The notes: generated by a model not told the origin, from the letters alone. A stretch of 64,000 nucleotides of DNA from Saccharicrinis fermentans DSM 9555 = JCM 21142 (GCF_000517085.1 NZ_KI912107.1:1054398-1118397); one strand, 5' to 3'; shown: positions 29,145-39,449, numbered from the stretch's first letter. A program made the numbers and translations.

Positions 29145-30515
29145 ATGTATACCATCATTGATATTGAGACAACAGGCGGAAATTTTAAAAATGGTAAAAT
29201 TACCGAAGTAGCCATTTATCTTCATGATGGGCATAGGGTAGTAGATGAGTTTGTTTCATTAATAAACCCGGAACAGTTTATCCCTCCTTTTATAAGCCAA
29301 CTAACCGGAATTACCAACCAAATGGTGGTAAATGCTCCTAAATTTTATGAGGTTGCTAAACAAATAGTGGAGATAACCAAAGGGAGCATTTTTGTGGCAC
29401 ACAATGCTTCATTTGATTATGGTTTTATAAAGGCAGAATTTGAAGCCTTGGGATATGATTTTGATAGAGAGACGCTTTGTACGGTGAAATTAAGCCGTAA
29501 ATTATTGCCAGGTCTTGATTCTTATAGCCTTGGTAATATTTGTACTGCCTATGGAATATCCAATGACGCCCGGCATAGAGCTGCTGGAGACGCTTTGGCT
29601 ACTGTGCAGTTATTTGAAATTTTATTGGATAAAAATGGAGGGGTCATCCTTCCTATGGAAGGTAGTAAATTATTTTCTGTTAAAGGGTTGCATCCTGATT
29701 TTAAAGTGGGTAAGCTTAGTGAATTGCCCCATAAAGTAGGTGTATATTATTTTTACAATGATAAGGGAGACTTAATATATATAGGAAAGAGTAAAGATAT
29801 AAAAAAGAGGGTGTTAACTCATTTAGGAAATCCCAAGGCCCAAAAAGCCGTGAGGATGAAACAAGAGGTGGTCGATGTGACTTTTGAATTGACCGGAAGT
29901 GAGTTAGTAGCGTTGTTGAAGGAGTCTGCTGAAATTAAAAAGAATAAACCGCTTTATAATAAGACCCAAAAGCGCAATAGGATGCATTTTGGATTGTTTT
30001 GCTTTAAAGATCGCAAGGGGTATTTACGGTTTCATATCGCACGAAACGATGGACGTGTAAATCCAATTGCTTCTTTTGAATCGGATAAGGCAGCCAGAGA
30101 TTTTCTTTTTCAAAAGGTAGAGGAGTATACGCTCTGCCAAAAATTAAGTGGCTTATCCAACTCTACGGATGCTTGTTTTCAATATCAAATCAAACAATGT
30201 AAAGGCGCTTGTATTCATTTGGAGGCACCTGTGGATTATAACAAGAGAGCGAAAGCCTTTGTTGAAGAATTGGCCTTTGAGTTTAATAACTTTTTAATGG
30301 TTGATGTGGGGCGTGATGTGAATGAGAACTCAGTCGTGGTAGTTCAAGATGGTAGGTTTAAGGGGTTTGGTTGGGTTCAAAGTGGTGCAAGTTTTGAATC
30401 GTTGGATGATGCCATGACGGTTATTCAATCATATGATGACAATCAAGATGCCAGAATTATTATCCATCGCTATTTAAAGGAAAAAAAGCAAGATGTAAAA
30501 GTTTATACTTTTTAA
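29145..30515 (+). CDS. DEDDh exonuclease fused to GIY-YIG nuclease with UvrC-like cysteine cluster
   Basis: A 456-residue fusion. Residues 1-165 are a DnaQ-like 3'-5' exonuclease (TIIDIETTGG, FVAHNASFDYGFI, HRAAGDALATVQLF). Residues about 195-280 are a GIY-YIG nuclease as in UvrC/Cho (GVYYFYNDKGDLIYIGKSKD). Then come four cysteines at about 331, 344, 352 and 356, spaced C-x12-C-x7-C-x3-C. This is very close to the cluster of UvrC known to bind an iron-sulfur centre. There are no helix-hairpin-helix or UvrB-binding domains, so it is not UvrC itself. It probably acts in DNA repair or processing. ATG 29145 (MYTIIDIET) fits homologues. Confidence 0.85.
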   Translation: MYTIIDIETTGGNFKNGKITEVAIYLHDGHRVVDEFVSLINPEQFIPPFISQLTGITNQMVVNAPKFYEVAKQIVEITKGSIFVAHNASFDYGFIKAEFEALGYDFDRETLCTVKLSRKLLPGLDSYSLGNICTAYGISNDARHRAAGDALATVQLFEILLDKNGGVILPMEGSKLFSVKGLHPDFKVGKLSELPHKVGVYYFYNDKGDLIYIGKSKDIKKRVLTHLGNPKAQKAVRMKQEVVDVTFELTGSELVALLKESAEIKKNKPLYNKTQKRNRMHFGLFCFKDRKGYLRFHIARNDGRVNPIASFESDKAARDFLFQKVEEYTLCQKLSGLSNSTDACFQYQIKQCKGACIHLEAPVDYNKRAKAFVEELAFEFNNFLMVDVGRDVNENSVVVVQDGRFKGFGWVQSGASFESLDDAMTVIQSYDDNQDARIIIHRYLKEKKQDVKVYTF

Positions 30516-30522
30516 ATGGATG

Positions 30523-30895
30523 TTAATATGTATCTGTTTCTACCAATACTCTTTCATGCGCTCCTATTGCTACAACATCTTCTTCTAGATTAAAGATGAC
30601 AAAATCAAAAAAAAAGTTTTGTGTCTTCAACAAACTTAAGGTGAACAGAGCAGCTTACCTGATCTCCCGCAGCAACCGGTATTAAATGCTTAATGTTTAT
30701 TTCGGCGCTTACAGAGGTATAGGTTTCGGGTACATGCGTACTAATCATTTCACAAATAACCCTTTCCATTAAAATAATTAGAGAGGGGGTGGCTGCAAAA
30801 GGTACTTTGCTCGTTTGTAATGTTGATGCCAAGTCATTCTCCGAAATATTAAATTTTTTGGAGAGATGTAGTCCGGGTTTTAGTTGTGTATCCAT
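30523..30895 (-). pseudogene. Hotdog thioesterase (FlK-like) gene, frameshifted at a homopolymer
   Basis: The frame begins MDTQLKPGLHLSKKFNISEN and runs through VPFAATPSLIILMERV and SAEINIKHLIPVAAGDQV, typical of fluoroacetyl-CoA thioesterase-like hotdog proteins. It stops after DTKLFF. Removing one base from the A9 tract at 30607-30615 (T9 on the coding strand) restores FDFVIFNLEEDVVAIGAHER and a natural stop at 30523, giving about 124 residues, the family's normal size. So this is a single-base slip. It may be a true mutation, a phase-variable switch or a sequencing error. Confidence 0.75.
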
Positions 30896-31146
30896 GGTTG
30901 TGTTTTTCTCTTTCCTTAGTAATTTATATTATACCCTAATTTGGTAAAAAAGTTAGGAATAAACACATGAATTTACATTTACTTGTTAAATATTTTGGCA
31001 AATGCAAATCGTTGATGGTTGATAGTTAGTTACATGAGCTATGTAATAAATATCTTGTTTAGCATAAAAATATTCGAATGTAATTTAAAAACTCATTTAT
31101 CCGGCCTGAAATATACGCAAATATCTACTTATTTATTTGGACGAAT

Positions 31147-32724
31147 CTAAAACTCACTGGTAAAATGGAATTCAATGTCTTCGAAATTCTGCTGAGCAAG
31201 TTGTAGCATATACGATGAATCTGCTAAAAATACATCTCTGCCTTGTTTATCTTTAGCCATATATTGGTTTTTCCTTTTTTTGAAATCGGCTAACTGTGCA
31301 TCGTTTTCTGATCTTATCCAACAGGCTTTAAACAGGTGGATAGGTTCATATCTGCATTTGGCATTGTATTCGTGATTTAATCGGTGTTCGATAACTTCAA
31401 ACTGAAGGGCTCCCACGGTACCAATAATCTTACGTCCGTTGAACTGACTGGTGAACAATTGGGCTACTCCTTCGTCCATCAACTGATCAATACCTTTGGC
31501 CAGTTGTTTTGATTTCATGGGATCATCGTTTTCGATATAGCGAAATAACTCAGGAGAGAAACTGGGTAAACCTTTGAAATTAATTTTTTCACCTTCGGTA
31601 ATGGTGTCGCCAATAATAAAGTTGCCAGAGTCTGGTAAGCCTACAATGTCTCCGGGATAAGCCTTGTCTATAATTGATTTTTTTTCAGCCATGAATGCAG
31701 TAGGACTGGAAAATTTAAAATTCTTGCCTTGACGTACATGTAGGTAGTTTTTGTTTCTTTCAAAAGTGCCAGAGCATATTTTTACAAAGGCAATTCTGTT
31801 TCGGTGATTGGGATCCATGTTGGCATGTATTTTAAATACAAAGCCCGTAAATTTGTCTTCGTTGGGTGCAATGGTCCTGGTATCTGTAGTGGAGGGTTGT
31901 GGTTTGGGGGCTATCTCTATAAAACAATTTAATAGTTCATTCACACCAAAATTGTTCAAGGCACTACCAAAAAATACAGGAGCCAACTCTCCATGTAAGT
32001 AATCGTCAACTGCAAACTCGGGATAAACACCCTCTACTAATTCCAACTCTTCACGTAATAACCCGGCAGGCTCTTCTCCAATAATATTTTCTAATGCAGG
32101 ATTGTTAATGTCATCAAATGCAATGCTTTCTTCTACAGTTTGTTTGCTGGCTTCAAAGAGGTTTAGGTTATGCTCAAAAAGATTGTAAACACCTTGAAAT
32201 GATGTTCCGTTTCCTATGGGCCAACTTAATGGACGAACTTTAATTTTTAGCTCTTCTTCCACTTCGTCCAATAGATCAAAAGGATCTTTACTAGGTCGAT
32301 CCATTTTATTGATGAAAACCATTACAGGTGTATTTCGCATTCTACATACTTCCATCAATTTACGGGTTTGATTTTCAACTCCCTTGGCTGCATCAACAAC
32401 AATGATTACGCTATCAACGGCTGTGAGAGTCCTGAATGTATCTTCTGCAAAGTCCTGGTGACCGGGTGTGTCCAGAATATTTACTTTGTGATCCTTGTAT
32501 TCAAATCCCATAACAGAAGTTGCTACGGAGATACCTCTTTGCTTTTCAATCTCCATAAAATCGGATGTGGCGGTTTTTTTGATTTTGTTAGATTTTACAG
32601 CACCGGCCACATGAATTGCACCTCCAAAAAGAAGTAGCTTCTCGGTTAAAGTGGTCTTACCCGCATCGGGGTGACTGATAATAGCAAATGTTCTTCTACG
32701 TTGTATCTCTTCAATAAAACCCAT
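31147..32724 (-). CDS. prfC: Peptide chain release factor 3
   Basis: A 525-residue translational GTPase that recycles RF1/RF2 from the ribosome. G1 is [13 protein letters not shown], switch [18 protein letters not shown], and G4 [19 protein letters not shown]. The C-terminal part ends in the RF3 pattern [21 protein letters not shown]-like [11 protein letters not shown] and [14 protein letters not shown] used the Met in [13 protein letters not shown] (32724); an in-frame ATG at 32751 adds nine residues not seen in homologues. Single gene, divergent from the PHP phosphatase. Confidence 0.95.
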   Translation of the reverse strand: MGFIEEIQRRRTFAIISHPDAGKTTLTEKLLLFGGAIHVAGAVKSNKIKKTATSDFMEIEKQRGISVATSVMGFEYKDHKVNILDTPGHQDFAEDTFRTLTAVDSVIIVVDAAKGVENQTRKLMEVCRMRNTPVMVFINKMDRPSKDPFDLLDEVEEELKIKVRPLSWPIGNGTSFQGVYNLFEHNLNLFEASKQTVEESIAFDDINNPALENIIGEEPAGLLREELELVEGVYPEFAVDDYLHGELAPVFFGSALNNFGVNELLNCFIEIAPKPQPSTTDTRTIAPNEDKFTGFVFKIHANMDPNHRNRIAFVKICSGTFERNKNYLHVRQGKNFKFSSPTAFMAEKKSIIDKAYPGDIVGLPDSGNFIIGDTITEGEKINFKGLPSFSPELFRYIENDDPMKSKQLAKGIDQLMDEGVAQLFTSQFNGRKIIGTVGALQFEVIEHRLNHEYNAKCRYEPIHLFKACWIRSENDAQLADFKKRKNQYMAKDKQGRDVFLADSSYMLQLAQQNFEDIEFHFTSEF

Positions 32725-32892
32725 AATATCCTTTTGTAAAAACGAGCGCAAAGTTAATCAATGTATAGTTAATATCGTTGGTATGTATAAAACTTTTTTA
32801 ACGCAATGTTTTTTGGGAAATACTCGGTCTAAAGTTTGATTTACGTAAAAAATGTTTGATTTTTGATGCTTAATTAAAAATGACTTTGTGTA

Positions 32893-33750
32893 ATGGGGTG
32901 GACTAATTATCATGGACATTGCAATTATTGTGATGGTAACGGGCAAATAGAAGCATATATTCAGCAGGCTATCAAATACAAAATGAAAGCCATTGGTATA
33001 TCATCGCATGCTCCTGTTCCTTTTGAGTGCTTTTGGACAATGAAGGCCAATGAGCTGGGTAATTATTTGAACGAAATAGCGAAACTAAAGTTTAAGTATC
33101 AGTCAGAAATAAATGTTTTAACTGGTCTTGAAATAGATTATATACCGCACATTACTGGACCGGATGCTGACTTTTTAAAAAGTATTAACCTGGATTATAA
33201 AATTGGCTCAATTCATTTTGTCGATCATTTTGACAATGGTACACCCTGGGCCGTGGATGGTAGTTTTTACGATTTTAAGGATGGACTAGATAAGATATTT
33301 AAAGGGGACGTTAAGGCACTTGTGCAACGTTTTTTTCAGCTGAGTAGAGAAATGATTCGAACGCAACATTTTGATATAATTGGACATTTCGATAAAATTA
33401 AAATGCACAATGTTACAGCGCCTCAATTTGATGAAAATGATGACTGGTATTTGAAGGAGATAGATGATACTTTGAATTGTATTGCTCAAAAGAATATCAT
33501 CGTTGAAATCAATACCAAATCATACGAGCGTAATGGCTTATTATTTCCTGGAGTGGAAATCTTTCCTTTGCTATTGGAGAAAGGAATACCTGTTACCATT
33601 AATAGTGATGCTCACTATCCCGAAAAATTAGAGGTGGGGTATGCATTTGTGGCCGAAGCACTGAGTGCCGTTGGTTTTAAAGTTTTGAAAGAATGGGTCA
33701 ATGGAGCGTGGTGTGATGTTGAATTTAATAAACAGGGATTACTATGGTAA
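32893..33750 (+). CDS. PHP-domain phosphatase, histidinol-phosphatase-like
   Basis: A 285-residue PHP metallo-phosphoesterase. The first metal motif is NYHGHCNYCDGNG, then GISSHAPVPF, TGLEIDYIPH, IGSIHFVD, DIIGHFDKIKMHN and VTINSDAHYPEKLEVGY supply the remaining ligands. This matches the HisK/HisJ type of histidinol-phosphatase, the penultimate step of histidine biosynthesis, although no other his gene is in the window. The stop overlaps the next gene's start by 7 bases, so the two are co-translated. Confidence 0.82.
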   Translation: MGWTNYHGHCNYCDGNGQIEAYIQQAIKYKMKAIGISSHAPVPFECFWTMKANELGNYLNEIAKLKFKYQSEINVLTGLEIDYIPHITGPDADFLKSINLDYKIGSIHFVDHFDNGTPWAVDGSFYDFKDGLDKIFKGDVKALVQRFFQLSREMIRTQHFDIIGHFDKIKMHNVTAPQFDENDDWYLKEIDDTLNCIAQKNIIVEINTKSYERNGLLFPGVEIFPLLLEKGIPVTINSDAHYPEKLEVGYAFVAEALSAVGFKVLKEWVNGAWCDVEFNKQGLLW

Positions 33751-34232
33751 ATGAATTTAAACCTTTTGAACTGGTTAAGGTCGACTTAAGTGTGAAAGAA
33801 CATCAATGTGCTTTGTTGCATTTAATGAATGACTATATGTTGGATGATATGGGATTAAATACCTCATTATCGGAAGAGTTAGGGCATCGGATAATCAAGG
33901 GCTTAAGTGTGCAAAGTAATTATCTTGGTTTTTTGCTGAAAGATGCGAACCAATATTTGGGCTTGGCTAACTGTTTCGTCGGATTCTCTACTTTTAAGGC
34001 ACAGCCTTTAATCAATATCCATGATTTTATTATATCGCCTCATTGCAGAAGGAAGGGAGCAGGAAAAGCGCTGCTAAATTTGATCTCTCAATACGGTAGC
34101 CAATATAACTATTGTAAGATTACACTTGAGGTTCGCTATGATAATGTGAAAGCACAAAACCTTTATAAAAAAATAGGTTTTAAAGAATGCAATCCTCCTA
34201 TGCATTTTTGGCAAAAAGAAATCCAAAATTAA
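33744..34232 (+). CDS. GNAT-family N-acetyltransferase
   Basis: A 162-residue acetyltransferase. The acetyl-CoA pyrophosphate loop is visible as SPHCRRKGAGKALLNLISQ (R-x-x-G-x-G/A type), preceded by NIHDFIISP and followed by CKITLEVRYDNVKAQNLYKKIGF, the standard C-terminal GNAT pattern. It overlaps the PHP phosphatase by 7 bases. The acceptor substrate is unknown. Confidence 0.85.
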   Translation: MVNEFKPFELVKVDLSVKEHQCALLHLMNDYMLDDMGLNTSLSEELGHRIIKGLSVQSNYLGFLLKDANQYLGLANCFVGFSTFKAQPLINIHDFIISPHCRRKGAGKALLNLISQYGSQYNYCKITLEVRYDNVKAQNLYKKIGFKECNPPMHFWQKEIQN

Positions 34233-34307
34233 AACATTGCTTCTTGACGCAAGTAAGAAATATAAATATGATAACTGAATAAAAGTGTATTTTTTAATGC
34301 GCTTTTA

Positions 34308-34338
34308 TTGTATGATTTGATAAACTCTTATATATTTG
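34308..34338 (+). promoter_or_regulatory. Bacteroidota promoter upstream of the M23 peptidase
   Basis: TTG at 34308-34310, a 20-base spacer, then TATATTTG at 34331-34338, a full TAnnTTTG match. Transcription would start near 34345, leaving a leader of about 280 bases before ATG 34629. That is long, and a second promoter closer in is possible. The rest of 34233-34628 shows nothing else. Confidence 0.6.
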
Positions 34339-34628
34339 CGGTTAATGTTGTCAAAATTCAGATGACAGTTCCTGATTTTTCGGTCTTATTTCTGATTATA
34401 AACTTGCCAATAATGAGTCTGTAAACCAATTGTAGTAAGGTTTTTATTTGTCTTTATCAATGGTTTATGAAACTATTTGCATTGGGTTTCGTAATAAAAT
34501 CAGCAATTTGACCAAAAGATATTGGGAGGTCAATAAACAACCGGAAGTGTTTTGTTGACAATGAACAAATATATCTTTACCGTTAAAAATTATCTACACA
34601 AAGCGTAGAATTAAATTATAAAAGAAAT

Positions 34629-35603
34629 ATGGCTAAGAATAAGTACATATTTGACCCAGAGTCCTTGACTTACATTGCTGTTGATGTTTCGTTGAAGGCC
34701 AGAGCAAAGAAATTTTTACCTTATGTGTTGGCAGGTGGTTTTGTGGGCATAGTTGCTTATTTGGTAATGGCTCTTGGAGGCTATTCAACGCCAAAAGAAA
34801 AATTGCAGGCACAGCAGATTAAAAGTATGAAGAGTAAGTATGAGCTCTTATATAACAGGATGGATGAAGTGAATGCCACATTAGAGCATCTGGCTGCTAT
34901 GGATGACAGTTTGTATAGAACAATGCTTGGTGAGAATGCTTTAAATAAGGAGGTTAGACAAGCTGGTGTTGGAGGTACTGATAAGTATAAGGATATGGAG
35001 CATGTCGGGACTCCGGAAGAGGTGATTACTTCTTTTAAACAGTTAGATGCATTGGTGGCCAAAATGAATGTGCAGGAGGGATCTTATAGAGAGCTTTTTA
35101 AAAAGAGTCTGGTAAACAAAGATCGCTTACAACATTTACCTGCGATAATACCTGTGGCAAACTGGGATTTGAAAAGAATTGGCTCAGGATTCTCTCCGCG
35201 TAGATATCATCCGATTTTAAAAAGATGGAGAGCACATGAGGGGGTTGATTTCGTGGCTAATACAGGAACAGATATTTATGCATCAGCTGATGGTAAAGTT
35301 ATCACTGTTCGTTTTTCAAATAGCTTTGGTAGAATGGTGGAAATAGATCATGGCTATGGTATATTGACTTTATATGCACACATGAGTCAACAATTGGTCA
35401 AAAAAGGACAGCTGGTTAAAAGGGGTGAGGTGATCGGTAAAGTTGGAAGTACAGGATTGTCGGGAGGTGCTCATTTACATTATGAGGTGCATGTGAATGG
35501 GAAGGAAGTAGATCCTGTAAAATACTTTTTTAGTGATTTAACACCTGATGAGTACAAAGCGGTGGTTGCTCAGGCACAAAGTGTTGTTAATACGATGGAA
35601 TAA
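34629..35603 (+). CDS. Membrane-anchored M23 metallopeptidase (murein hydrolase)
   Basis: A 324-residue protein with a cytoplasmic N-tail, one membrane span at about 33-53 (YVLAGGFVGIVAYLVMALGG), a coiled-coil-like region (about 58-95), and a C-terminal LytM domain. Zinc ligands and catalytic residues are visible in RAHEGVDFVANTGTDIYA (H-x3-D) and GGAHLHYEVHVNG (H-x-H), with YGILTLYAHMSQ between. The set of conserved His is complete, so it is probably an active peptidoglycan endopeptidase in cell division or shape. Monocistronic. Confidence 0.9.
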   Translation: MAKNKYIFDPESLTYIAVDVSLKARAKKFLPYVLAGGFVGIVAYLVMALGGYSTPKEKLQAQQIKSMKSKYELLYNRMDEVNATLEHLAAMDDSLYRTMLGENALNKEVRQAGVGGTDKYKDMEHVGTPEEVITSFKQLDALVAKMNVQEGSYRELFKKSLVNKDRLQHLPAIIPVANWDLKRIGSGFSPRRYHPILKRWRAHEGVDFVANTGTDIYASADGKVITVRFSNSFGRMVEIDHGYGILTLYAHMSQQLVKKGQLVKRGEVIGKVGSTGLSGGAHLHYEVHVNGKEVDPVKYFFSDLTPDEYKAVVAQAQSVVNTME

Positions 35604-35790
35604 TTGAAAATAAAATCTGGCGAAGGCTTCAAAAGAATAAAATCATCCTCTCCATACATAAAAAAAGGTTTTCAATTTTGAAAACAAATCCAAGTAGAAC
35701 GTAGAAGTTCTCAATTATATAAATTCATATTCAAGAACTCTCATTTAATAGATATCTTCCATACGTATATGGAACTATCAGAAAAAGACC

Positions 35791-36013
35791 GCAGGGCTGG
35801 CCAGAACAATAGCTGTGGCCGGCGTTGGAGAGAGAGCTATGAAACCGGAAAAATGCATTAGAAAATCTATTACGCCTTAAAATGGCTTCAAAAGAAGTCA
35901 CTTCGTTACTTTTATTCAACTCACCATAGCTGGAGCTATGCCTCGTCTCAGAAAAGCCTTCTTTTGTTGCTATTTCAACGCTCACGACGAAGTTCTAATA
36001 CATCATCCGGGTT
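35791..36013 (+). repeat. Large palindromic repeat, copy 1 (RAYT-associated)
   Basis: Positions 35791-35874 match 44827-44910, beginning GCAGGG(C/T)TGGCCAGAACA and running through GCTATGAAACCGGAAA to ATCTNTTACG. The distal end TTCTAATACATCATCCGGGTT (35993-36013) is a partial inverted match to AACCGGAAAAATGCATTAGAA (35842-35862). A central CATAGCTGGAGCTATG hairpin lies between. It is followed within 60 bases by a decayed transposase. Confidence 0.6.
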
Positions 36014-36072
36014 CAAGGGCGCACTTGAGGTGGTAGTACGGCTGGTCTAGTGGGTTAGGATTGTGTGTCGCA

Positions 36073-36352
36073 CGGAATTTTAGGGTAATGCCAAATCATG
36101 TACACGGCATAATTATAATTGGTAAACCGGATGATGGCGACGTGTTTAATGATCATACAATATAAATGTACGGTTACCTAAAACGTCCGTAAAATACATG
36201 CCGATTTTGCAAGGCGATCGCGGTTTTACGAGCATATTATCAGAAACGATAAATCATTTCAAAGCATTTCGAGTTACATCATCAACCATTCAATATATTG
36301 GGTGGACGATGGATTCAATAATTACATAGAAAAAATATTTTTAATGTTTTGA
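36073..36352 (+). pseudogene. Second REP-associated transposase remnant
   Basis: RNFRVMPNHVHGIIIIGKPD at 36073-36132 is the HUH motif region of RAYT/Y1 transposases. After a stop and frame change, YEHIIRNDKSFQSISSYIIN and YWVDDGFNNY (36227 onward) match the family's C-terminus, with a stop at 36350. The N-terminal third is missing. It differs in sequence from the remnant at 28 kb, so two RAYT lineages visited this region. Confidence 0.75.
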
Positions 36353-36431
36353 GTCATTCTTTGTGTTGTCAAATTATTCGATTAATATTGTGTTTATCGC
36401 ATTAAATTTTAAATAATTCATTTATACTTTT

Positions 36432-37661
36432 ATGAAAAATATTGACAGATCATTGCTGCAAGCCTCAGTAATGCCTGATGTAAATGGCTACTTTGGTGAG
36501 TATGGAGGTCGTTTTGTTCCCCCTATGCTAGAGCCACTTATGCAGGAGATTGCAGAAGCTTACGAACAGATTAAAGACGACCCTGTTTTTATCGAGGAAT
36601 TACAATATTTACAAAAACATTATACCGGCCGCCCATCTCCGTTATTTCACGCTAAAAACCTATCCAACAAATTAGGAGGGGCACAAATCTTTCTTAAAAG
36701 AGAAGACCTCAATCATACCGGAGCACATAAAATCAATCACTGTCTTGGCGAAGCCCTTTTAGCCAAAAAAATGGGCAAGAAAAAAATTATTGCTGAAACA
36801 GGTGCTGGTCAGCATGGAGTTGCTTTAGCCACTGCAGCAGCCCTTGTTGGTTTGGATTGTGATATTTATATGGGGGAGGTAGATATTGCAAAAGAACATC
36901 CCAATGTGGTCCGAATGGGCATATTGGGTGCGCGTGTGATACCTGCAACACACGGCTTAAAGACATTAAAAGAAGCAGTGGATGCTGCTTTTGAAGCCTA
37001 CCTAAAAGATCCCGTTAATCAGTTGTATGCCATTGGATCGGTGGTAGGACCCCATCCTTTTCCTATGATGGTTCGTGATTTTCAGTCGATAGTAGGAAGA
37101 GAAGCGAAGGAACAGATGTTGGAAATGGAAGGTAAATTGCCCGATAATTTGATCGCTTGTGTAGGCGGTGGCTCAAATTCCATCGGTCTTTTTTCTCCTT
37201 TTCTCGAAGACCTGGATGTAAATATTTATGGGGTAGAGCCAGCCGGTACTAGCTTTAAGACTGGCGATCATGCCGCTACCTTAACCTTGGGTAAGCCAGG
37301 TATGATTCATGGTTTTAAGTGTTACCTATTGCAAGATGAGAATGGAGAGCCTGCCGCTGTGAATACAGTAGCCAGTGGATTGGATTATCCCGGTGTCGGT
37401 CCGCAGCATAGTTATTTGAAAGACATCAAGCGTGTTACCTACGAAAGTATTACAGATCATGAGGCTATAGAGGCATTTTTTGAGTTGTCGAGAACTGAAG
37501 GTATCATACCTGCATTGGAAAGTGCTCATGCAGTGGCGTACGCCGTTAAATTGGCACCTAAATTAGGTAAAGAGAAAACCATATTGGTAAATCTATCAGG
37601 AAGGGGTGATAAGGATGTTGATTATGTGGTGGAAAAATATGGCAAGGAATATGGACTGTAA
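36432..37661 (+). CDS. trpB: Tryptophan synthase beta chain
   Basis: A 409-residue PLP enzyme condensing indole with serine to tryptophan. The PLP lysine is in [16 protein letters not shown], the glycine-rich phosphate loop is GGGSNSIG, and [18 protein letters not shown] and [15 protein letters not shown] are typical of TrpB1. The N-terminus [15 protein letters not shown] matches the form that pairs with TrpA. No trpA or other trp gene is nearby, so it is a stand-alone locus here. Confidence 0.95.
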   Translation: MKNIDRSLLQASVMPDVNGYFGEYGGRFVPPMLEPLMQEIAEAYEQIKDDPVFIEELQYLQKHYTGRPSPLFHAKNLSNKLGGAQIFLKREDLNHTGAHKINHCLGEALLAKKMGKKKIIAETGAGQHGVALATAAALVGLDCDIYMGEVDIAKEHPNVVRMGILGARVIPATHGLKTLKEAVDAAFEAYLKDPVNQLYAIGSVVGPHPFPMMVRDFQSIVGREAKEQMLEMEGKLPDNLIACVGGGSNSIGLFSPFLEDLDVNIYGVEPAGTSFKTGDHAATLTLGKPGMIHGFKCYLLQDENGEPAAVNTVASGLDYPGVGPQHSYLKDIKRVTYESITDHEAIEAFFELSRTEGIIPALESAHAVAYAVKLAPKLGKEKTILVNLSGRGDKDVDYVVEKYGKEYGL

Positions 37662-37726
37662 ATAAAAATATAAACAAAAGTAAGGGGATAGAGGTTAATT
37701 GTTTATAACTATTTAATAAGAATGTC

Positions 37727-38281
37727 ATGAACTGTAATTATAAAACAATTTTATTTTGCCTTGCAATGTCTATTATATCACTTGGGATGAATGCCCAGAC
37801 TTCTTTTTATGATTTTAAAGTAAAAACACTGGAAGGAGAAGATTTTTCTTTGTCTCAGCTAAAGGGAAAAAAAGTATTGGTGGTAAATACTGCATCAAAA
37901 TGTGGATTGACGGGTCAGTATGAGCAGCTGGAAGCCATTTATAAAAAATATGGAGGTGATGATTTTGTGATCATTGGTTTTCCTGCTAATAATTTTATGA
38001 AACAAGAGCCGGGATCTGCGGAGGAAATTAGATCCTTCTGTACGAAAAAATATGGTGTGACTTTTCCCATGATGGCTAAGGTATCTGTGAAAGGTGAAGA
38101 TATGGCGCCCATTTATCAGTGGTTAACGCAGAAGAAACGTAATGGAGTGGAGGATAGTGGTGTGAAATGGAATTTTCAGAAGTATCTGATTGATGAAAAA
38201 GGTAAGTTGGTAAAAGTGTTGTCTCCCCGTACTTCTCCTGATGATCAGGAAATTATAAAATGGATTGAAGGAAAAAGTTAA
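37727..38281 (+). CDS. Exported glutathione-peroxidase-family peroxidase
   Basis: A 184-residue thiol peroxidase with a signal peptide ending near GMNAQTSF, so periplasmic. The peroxidatic Cys is in NTASKCGLTGQYEQL; the Trp and Asn of the tetrad are in GVKWNFQKYLID. The usual Gln of FPCNQF is replaced: GFPANNFMKQEPG. Probably reduces peroxides with thioredoxin-like donors. It lies 66 bases after trpB. Confidence 0.88.
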   Translation: MNCNYKTILFCLAMSIISLGMNAQTSFYDFKVKTLEGEDFSLSQLKGKKVLVVNTASKCGLTGQYEQLEAIYKKYGGDDFVIIGFPANNFMKQEPGSAEEIRSFCTKKYGVTFPMMAKVSVKGEDMAPIYQWLTQKKRNGVEDSGVKWNFQKYLIDEKGKLVKVLSPRTSPDDQEIIKWIEGKS

Positions 38282-38312
38282 TTTATTTGCTTGTTCTAAT
38301 ATTGACTGAAAA

Positions 38313-38343
38313 GGTCGGTACGTATGGGTGCCGGCTTTTTTTA
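38313..38343 (+). terminator. Rho-independent terminator after the peroxidase
   Basis: GGTCGGTAC pairs with GTGCCGGC through G-U pairs, followed by a T7 tract at 38336 onward. Confidence 0.65.
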
Positions 38344-38402
38344 TGCAAAATAGTATTGGGTTTCAATAATTATTTGCAAATTCGGGCATTAAATTTTTTT
38401 TT

Positions 38403-39440
38403 ATGTCAAGATTAAGAGGCTTTGCCAGCGATAATAATTCGGGAGTGCATCCTGATGTGATGCGTGCTTTGCAAAATGTAAATGTGGGTCATGCAGTGGG
38501 CTATGGTGATGATGATATTACTCAGAGAACCATCCTTAAATTTAAAGAAATATTCGGAACAGAGACAGATGTTTTTTTTGCTTATAATGGTACCGGAGCC
38601 AATGTGATGGCTATTCAGGCTCTAGCGAAACCTTATCATGCAGTAATATGTCCAGAAACAGCCCATATTAATGTGGATGAGTGTGGTGCGCCGGAAAAAC
38701 ACGCCGGATGTAAACTTTTGCCAGTTAAGACAGATGACGGTAAATTGACAGTGGAGGGGATAAAAGCGTATATGCATGGTATTGACTTTGAGCATCACTC
38801 TCAACCTAGGTTGGTTAGTATTACACAGGCTACAGAATTAGGTACATTATATTCTATCCGCGAAATTGAAACCATTGCAGCATATGTGCACCAAAATAAC
38901 ATGTACTTACATATGGATGGCGCGAGAATTGCTAATGCAGCCGCTTCCTTGGGATGTTCTTTTAAAGAAATGACAGTGGATGCTGGTGTTGATGTGCTTT
39001 CATTTGGCGGAACTAAAAATGGATTGATGTTTGGTGAAGCTGTGTTGTTTTTTCATCAAAATACACAAGCGGTAAAATATATTCGTAAGCAGTCAGCGCA
39101 GCTGCATTCTAAGATGAGATATACGGCCGCTCAGTTTGAAGCACTGCTTAGCAATGAATTATGGTATAAAAACGCTAGTCATGCCAATGAAATGGCCCGC
39201 AAACTAGCCGCTAAGCTTGGTGAAATACCCGAAATAAGAATCACTCAGAAGGTAGAAAGTAATGGTGTGTTTGCCATTGTTCCCGAAGAGATTATTGAAG
39301 CCCTGCAACAAGAATTTTTCTTTTATATGTGGGATCCTGACAAGTCAGAAGTGAGATGGATGACTTCATTTGATACGCAGGAGGAAGATATTGACACCTT
39401 CGTGGGCTTAATTAAAGAAAAAATTGCTGTTTTAGCTTAA
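38403..39440 (+). CDS. Low-specificity L-threonine aldolase
   Basis: A 345-residue fold-type I PLP enzyme of the beta-eliminating lyase family, cleaving L-threonine to glycine and acetaldehyde. SDNNSGVHPDVMRAL opens the protein, FFAYNGTGANVMAIQAL and YLHMDGARIANAAASLG are family motifs, and the PLP Lys is in SFGGTKNGLMFGEA. It is followed by a thioesterase gene after 9 bases. Confidence 0.9.
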   Translation: MSRLRGFASDNNSGVHPDVMRALQNVNVGHAVGYGDDDITQRTILKFKEIFGTETDVFFAYNGTGANVMAIQALAKPYHAVICPETAHINVDECGAPEKHAGCKLLPVKTDDGKLTVEGIKAYMHGIDFEHHSQPRLVSITQATELGTLYSIREIETIAAYVHQNNMYLHMDGARIANAAASLGCSFKEMTVDAGVDVLSFGGTKNGLMFGEAVLFFHQNTQAVKYIRKQSAQLHSKMRYTAAQFEALLSNELWYKNASHANEMARKLAAKLGEIPEIRITQKVESNGVFAIVPEEIIEALQQEFFFYMWDPDKSEVRWMTSFDTQEEDIDTFVGLIKEKIAVLA

Positions 39441-39449
39441 AAGCAACTT

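Noticed and set aside
34233-34628. Possible riboswitch in the long leader of the M23 peptidase gene
   Set aside because: No conserved riboswitch core or convincing multi-stem fold visible by eye.
35756-35790. CCATACGTATATGGAACT resembling the 90-bp repeat core
   Set aside because: Only about 10 bases match and the flanks do not continue the unit.
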